From Bacilli bacterium (GTDB lineage Bacteria; Bacillota_I; Bacilli_A; ML615J-28; CAG-698), in NCBI GenBank assembly GCA_023228385.1, contig JALOBF010000092.1:1-6413 (forward strand): a stretch of 6,413 bases of DNA, in the 5' to 3' direction. The position numbers and the translations under genes are program-made. The notes beneath the pieces are model-generated. The model was given only the letters and a program-made list of their open reading frames with translations, searched no databases and was not told where the DNA came from. Of the stretch, positions 5,466-6,413 are shown in pieces (position 1 is the first letter of the stretch; each line of letters starts with the position of its first letter).

Positions 5466-6326
5466 ATGTTGTATGGCGCAATAGAAGCCGGGGGTACTAA
5501 ATTTCGTTCCGCTATCTATCAAGATGAGAAAATCATCGATGAATTGACCGTTGCTACGACCACACCGGAGGTAACCTTAAAGCCGATTATTGCTTTTTTC
5601 TCTAATTATAAAATAAAAGCTTTGGGACTTGGTGCTTTTGGACCGGTTATTCTTAACCGTGAAAGTCCTGATTTTGGGTTAATTACTCAAACACCGAAAG
5701 AAAAGTGGCGTAATTTTAACATTTATCGTTATTTTGTTGAAAAACTAAATGTTCCTATTTGTTTGGATACCGATGTCGGCGTTGCTGCTTTAGGTGAATA
5801 TTATGCTTATCGGAGTCGAGTAAACCATCTTTTGTATGTAACGGTGGGAACCGGAATCGGTGTCGGCGTAATAAAAAACGGAATAATACTTAGGGGAGCG
5901 CATCATCCGGAATTGGGGCATCTCTTAATTGCAAGACGCGGCGATGATAAATATCCCTCGGTCTGCCCTTATCATGATAATTGTATCGAAGGCCTTGCCA
6001 GCGGCAGCAGTCTGACCGCTCGATATCATCTATCACCTTCGCAATTGGCTGACCGTGAAGATATTTGGGATTTGGAAGGTTATTATTTGGCTCAAGCATT
6101 TTTGGGATATACTCTTGCGTTTGCTCCTGAGAGAATTGTTATTGGCGGCGGGGTTTCTGCTCAAGCACGATTGCTTCCGAACATAAGAAAGCATTTTACA
6201 AAACTAAATAATGGATATTATATTTATCCACAACTGTCCAATCCGGATCTGTATATCACCCTACCGCTAACCGGAAATAATGCCGGTATATACGGTGCTT
6301 ACTGTTTGGTCCGGGGTGAAGGTTAA
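5466..6326 (+). CDS. ROK-family fructokinase, GmuE/YdhR type
   Basis: ROK kinases phosphorylate hexoses with ATP; this subgroup is annotated as fructokinase (fructose to fructose-6-phosphate, EC 2.7.1.4). The product has 286 residues against about 300 for B. subtilis GmuE. The N-terminal phosphate-binding motif is GAIEAGGTKFRSAI (4-17), and ALGLGAFGPV (52-61) follows. D103 in DTDVGVAALGE is the expected catalytic base, and VGTGIGVG (127-134) is the second nucleotide loop. The substrate and zinc part has HHPELGH (146-152), then C167, H170 and C173, a likely H-C-H-C zinc site with H152. EGLASG (175-180) and IGGGV (226-230) complete the set. The zinc spacing is that of GmuE/YdhR rather than glucokinase. 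It sits between rpoZ and priA, where coaBC would be usual, and its stop overlaps priA. Substrate is inferred from family only. Confidence 0.9.
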   Translation: MLYGAIEAGGTKFRSAIYQDEKIIDELTVATTTPEVTLKPIIAFFSNYKIKALGLGAFGPVILNRESPDFGLITQTPKEKWRNFNIYRYFVEKLNVPICLDTDVGVAALGEYYAYRSRVNHLLYVTVGTGIGVGVIKNGIILRGAHHPELGHLLIARRGDDKYPSVCPYHDNCIEGLASGSSLTARYHLSPSQLADREDIWDLEGYYLAQAFLGYTLAFAPERIVIGGGVSAQARLLPNIRKHFTKLNNGYYIYPQLSNPDLYITLPLTGNNAGIYGAYCLVRGEG

Positions 6327-6413
6327 TGTATGCGAAAGTATGTGTTGATGTTATTACCCGCACTGATGACTTATTTTTATATCGAATACCGGATAAGTTT
6401 CATGATTGCATAT
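6326..6413 (+). CDS. priA: Primosomal protein N' (PriA), N-terminal fragment cut by window edge
   Basis: PriA is the helicase that recognises stalled forks and restarts replication. Only 29 codons are present, starting with ATG in a TAATG overlap with the kinase stop. The start MYAKVCVDVITRTDDLFLYR followed by IPD matches the typical PriA beginning (A.V.VDV.T...D..F.Y.IP), part of the 3'-end DNA-binding domain. GGGGTGA at 6313-6319 provides a ribosome binding site 6 nt upstream. Position downstream of gmk-rpoZ, as in many Bacillota, supports the call. DnaD is encoded earlier in this window and acts in the PriA-dependent restart pathway of Bacillus. The fragment is short, so confidence rests on both motif and synteny. 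Confidence 0.85.
   Translation, partial: MYAKVCVDVITRTDDLFLYRIPDKFHDCI

Noticed and set aside
5181..5522. Minus-strand open frame across rpoZ, the terminator and the kinase start
   Set aside because: It crosses a clear terminator and promoter and gives a Phe/Ile/Tyr-rich product without recognisable motifs; AT-rich chance frame.
1..6413. Search for a novel defence, mobile or RNA-based system
   Set aside because: No direct-repeat array, transposase, integrase, toxin-antitoxin pair or structured RNA stands out; nearly every base belongs to recognisable housekeeping genes, and no gene-free stretch exceeds about 120 bases.

Overview
The window is a compact, AT-rich stretch of bacterial housekeeping genes, most like a low-GC Bacillota (class Bacilli in the broad sense). 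Pointers are a DnaD-type primosome protein, an RqcH/YloA-type NFACT protein, a Cse60-like small protein, gmk-rpoZ-priA linkage, strong Shine-Dalgarno sites and short U-tailed terminators. TGA serves as stop in rnc, dnaD, nth and rpoZ, so a TGA=Trp mollicute code is excluded. plsX directly beside rnc, without fabD/fabG/acpP, suggests a reduced lineage such as those around Erysipelotrichales, Acholeplasmatales or RF39; this is inference only.

Layout. (1) 1-2634, plus strand: the 3' part of plsX, then rnc, dnaD and nth, overlapping or nearly touching, so probably one operon. It covers phospholipid synthesis, RNA processing, replication restart/initiation and base-excision repair. A hairpin-plus-U-tract closes it, straddling the nth stop codon. 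(2) 2635-2814, plus strand: a 59-codon gene for a Cse60-family small acidic protein, whose ribosome binding site lies in the 3' arm of that hairpin. (3) 2807-4387, minus strand: rqcH, ribosome quality control, convergent with the small gene and overlapping it by 8 bp. (4) 4388-4497: a divergent promoter region. (5) 4498-5366, plus strand: gmk-rpoZ with its own terminator. (6) 5367-6413, plus strand: a promoter, a GmuE/YdhR-like ROK fructokinase, and the first 29 codons of priA overlapping the kinase stop.

In Bacillus subtilis, from memory, yloA(rqcH), gmk, rpoZ, coaBC, priA, then plsX and rnc, lie along one chromosomal stretch. This window looks like a condensed and rearranged version: rqcH is inverted next to gmk, coaBC is replaced by a sugar kinase, and dnaD-nth follows rnc where smc-ftsY would be expected.

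I see no defence system, mobile element, CRISPR array, tRNA or rRNA. The most interesting points are local: the dual-use hairpin at the nth/cse60 junction, the shortened RqcH, the DnaD lacking its motif tryptophan, and the kinase placed between rpoZ and priA.
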